From: JANYGM01 sp043764015
GTDB lineage: Bacteria; Bacteroidota; Bacteroidia; Cytophagales; Thermonemataceae
Reading direction: 5' to 3'
Length of the DNA: 30,589 bases
NCBI GenBank assembly: GCA_043764015.1
Contig: JAYUKY010000110.1
Location: 1-30,589 of the forward strand
The notes under the pieces: model-generated
Told to the model about the DNA's origin: nothing
Database searches by the model: none
The model's input: only the letters and a program-made list of their open reading frames with translations
Made by a program: the position numbers and the translations under genes
Shown: one piece after another, positions 29,630 to 30,589 of the stretch
Layout: every line of letters begins with the position of its first letter
Position numbering within the stretch: position 1 is the stretch's first letter

Positions 29630-30217
29630 ATGAAACGTAAGTTTACAATCTACGCCCTAATGCTTGCAACTGCTACTTGTGCAGTAAGTACATTTTCTAG
29701 TTGCGGAAAGAAATCTGTTGGAAAAGCTCCTGTTGGTGAAACTGAAATCCTTGTTGCTTGCTCAGGGAAAGAATATTTTACAGACAAAAAAACGTTCCGT
29801 GCAAACTCTGTGGGCGAAAGTATGGATCAAGTAGCTTCTAAGAAAAAAGCCCTAAGCAATGCTCGTGCAGAAATTGCGGCTAGTATCCAAACAACCGTAA
29901 AGAGCGTTACAGATAACTACCTCAATTCTAGGACTTTCAATCAAAAAGAAGAAGTTGAACAAAAATATGAAAACCTTGGGCGCGAGATAGTTGACCAACA
30001 ACTTAGTGGCGTGAAAACCATTTGTGAAAAACTAATGAAAACTGCTGATGGCAACTACAAAACCTATATTGCCATAGAACTTTCGTCTGATGAGCTTTTG
30101 GAAAGCTACAACTCACGTATGAATAAACTTTCAAAAGATGAGCGCCTGAAAATTGATTATGATTACGAAAAATTCAAGAAAACTTTTGACGAAGAAATGG
30201 AAAAAAGAGGAAAATAA
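29630..30217 (+). CDS. LPP20-like lipoprotein
   Basis: A 195-residue protein with a lipoprotein signal peptide ending in STFSSC (Cys25). The first mature stretch (TEILVACSGKEYFTDKKTFR-ANSVGESMD) and the following helix-rich part (KKKALSNARAEIAASIQTTV, VKTICEKLMKTADGNYKTYI-AIELSSDELL) fit the LPP20/FlgP-like lipoprotein group, in which ALxxARxEIAxxI helices precede a YxxYIAIEL strand. The C-terminus is a charged helix. Homologues in other bacteria sit in the outer membrane and some support surface structures. The role here is not known. A strong terminator follows. Confidence 0.72.
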   Translation: MKRKFTIYALMLATATCAVSTFSSCGKKSVGKAPVGETEILVACSGKEYFTDKKTFRANSVGESMDQVASKKKALSNARAEIAASIQTTVKSVTDNYLNSRTFNQKEEVEQKYENLGREIVDQQLSGVKTICEKLMKTADGNYKTYIAIELSSDELLESYNSRMNKLSKDERLKIDYDYEKFKKTFDEEMEKRGK

Positions 30218-30236
30218 TCTTTGTGAATTGTGCGTT

Positions 30237-30275
30237 AAAAAAGAGAGATAAACATTTGTTTATCTCTCTTTTTTA
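30237..30275 (+). terminator. Terminator of the LPP20-like gene
   Basis: AAAAAAGAGAGATAAAC / GTTTATCTCTCTTTTTT is a 17-bp perfect stem with an ATTT loop and T-tract, 20 bases after the stop. Confidence 0.88.
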
Positions 30276-30384
30276 GTTATTTATCTGTTTTTATCAATAC
30301 TATGGACGACTTTAAGCGGCTATTTTGCCTTTTTGGTAATTTTTATGGTTTAGTTATTGTGAGGTAAGAGAAAATAAAATCTTT

Positions 30385-30445
30385 TGGTTGTTGGTGCGTT
30401 GCTCTACCATTCGTTGTTGGTGTCGCTAACGCTAAAACACCAACC
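30385..30445. repeat. Dispersed hairpin repeat, copy 2
   Basis: GTTGGTGT...ACACCAAC (30416-30444) encloses CGCTAACGCTAAA, preceded by a second GGTTGTTGGTGC (30386-30397) that can also pair with ACACCAACC. It matches 924-960. The rest of 30276-30535 is AT-rich and shows no gene. A weak hairpin TATCC...GGATA near 30461-30474 may end the minus-strand gene at 30536. Confidence 0.6.
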
Positions 30446-30535
30446 TTTAGATTTGTGAAAAAATAAAATTATCCAAAACAGGATAAAAAAAAAGTTGAAT
30501 ATTTTAGTAAAAAATTGTACTTTTACTAGAATTCA

Positions 30536-30589
30536 TCACAAGAGTAGAGAACCTATAACACCGACTAGGACACCAAGCCCATCCGTTGA
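30536..30589 (-). CDS. C-terminal 17 residues of a hydrophobic protein (5' part outside window)
   Basis: The minus-strand frame is open to the window edge and reads STDGLGVLVGVIGSLLL before a TGA stop. The glycine-spaced hydrophobic end looks like the last membrane helix of a small integral membrane protein. VanZ-like or similar proteins end this way, but 17 residues do not allow a family call. The frame itself might be chance. Confidence 0.35.
   Translation of the reverse strand, partial: STDGLGVLVGVIGSLLL

Noticed and set aside
30301..30366. 21-codon ORF starting MDDFKRLFCLFGNFYGLVIV
   Set aside because: It is short, without promoter or terminator of its own, and AT-rich intergenic context makes chance likely.

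Overview
The window looks like a chromosomal segment from a low-GC member of the Bacteroidota, probably a Cytophagales- or Flexibacter-like lineage (the lineage is inference). Three things support the phylum. Promoters follow the Bacteroidota pattern, with a -7 box TAnnTTTG and sometimes a -33 TTG or TTTG. Almost no gene has a Shine-Dalgarno sequence. The gene set is also typical: DPP IV-type S9 peptidase, a TPR protein next to secG, FloA, and RCK-less small lipoproteins with SSC or LSC lipoboxes.

Layout. (1) 1-4200 is an accessory region. It holds the 3' end of an IS110-family transposase, a small coiled-coil membrane protein with remnants of a tandem paralogue, a 35-codon ORF, and a three-gene ABC-3C conflict system (SMEK-domain protein, middle component MC6, DUF2326-type ABC ATPase). 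The ATPase gene carries one frameshift in an A7 tract. (2) 4264-11119 is a ribosomal-protein operon on the minus strand, read rplC-rplD-rplW-rplB-rpsS-rplV-rpsC-rplP-rpmC-rpsQ-rplN-rplX-rplE-rpsN. The usual neighbours rpsJ (5' side) and rpsH onward (3' side) are absent, so the normal S10-spc cluster is broken at both ends. Several intergenic gaps hold long palindromes. (3) 11120-18862 holds a lipocalin-like lipoprotein with a (TTTAT)7 tract at its promoter, a pirin, 1-pyrroline-5-carboxylate dehydrogenase, FloA, and two polyprenyl-phosphate sugar transferases that start surface-glycan synthesis. (4) 19069-23851 is a minus-strand putative restriction-modification operon: a small AdoMet-motif protein without NPPY, an Eco57I-like NPPY methylase, and a GIY-YIG/SF2 helicase fusion. 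(5) 24021-30589 holds a DPP IV-like peptidase, secG with its TPR neighbour, a periplasmic solute-binding protein, an LPP20-like lipoprotein and the cut 3' end of a small hydrophobic protein.

The most unusual signals are not genes. At least six intergenic places carry runs of 7-base words that fit roughly GARNTNY (GAAGTAC, GAAGTGT, GAATTAC, GAGTTGT, GAATTTT). The word changes from site to site, and at three of them the runs form facing arms. There is also a diverged ~130-bp dispersed repeat with a REP-like palindrome in two copies, one of them preceded by an orphan minus-strand promoter. Two defence-type loci are present, and the ABC-3C locus sits exactly at the 3' break of the ribosomal operon.

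No tRNA, rRNA, CRISPR array or replication origin was seen. All family assignments are by eye from the translated sequence. No database search was possible.
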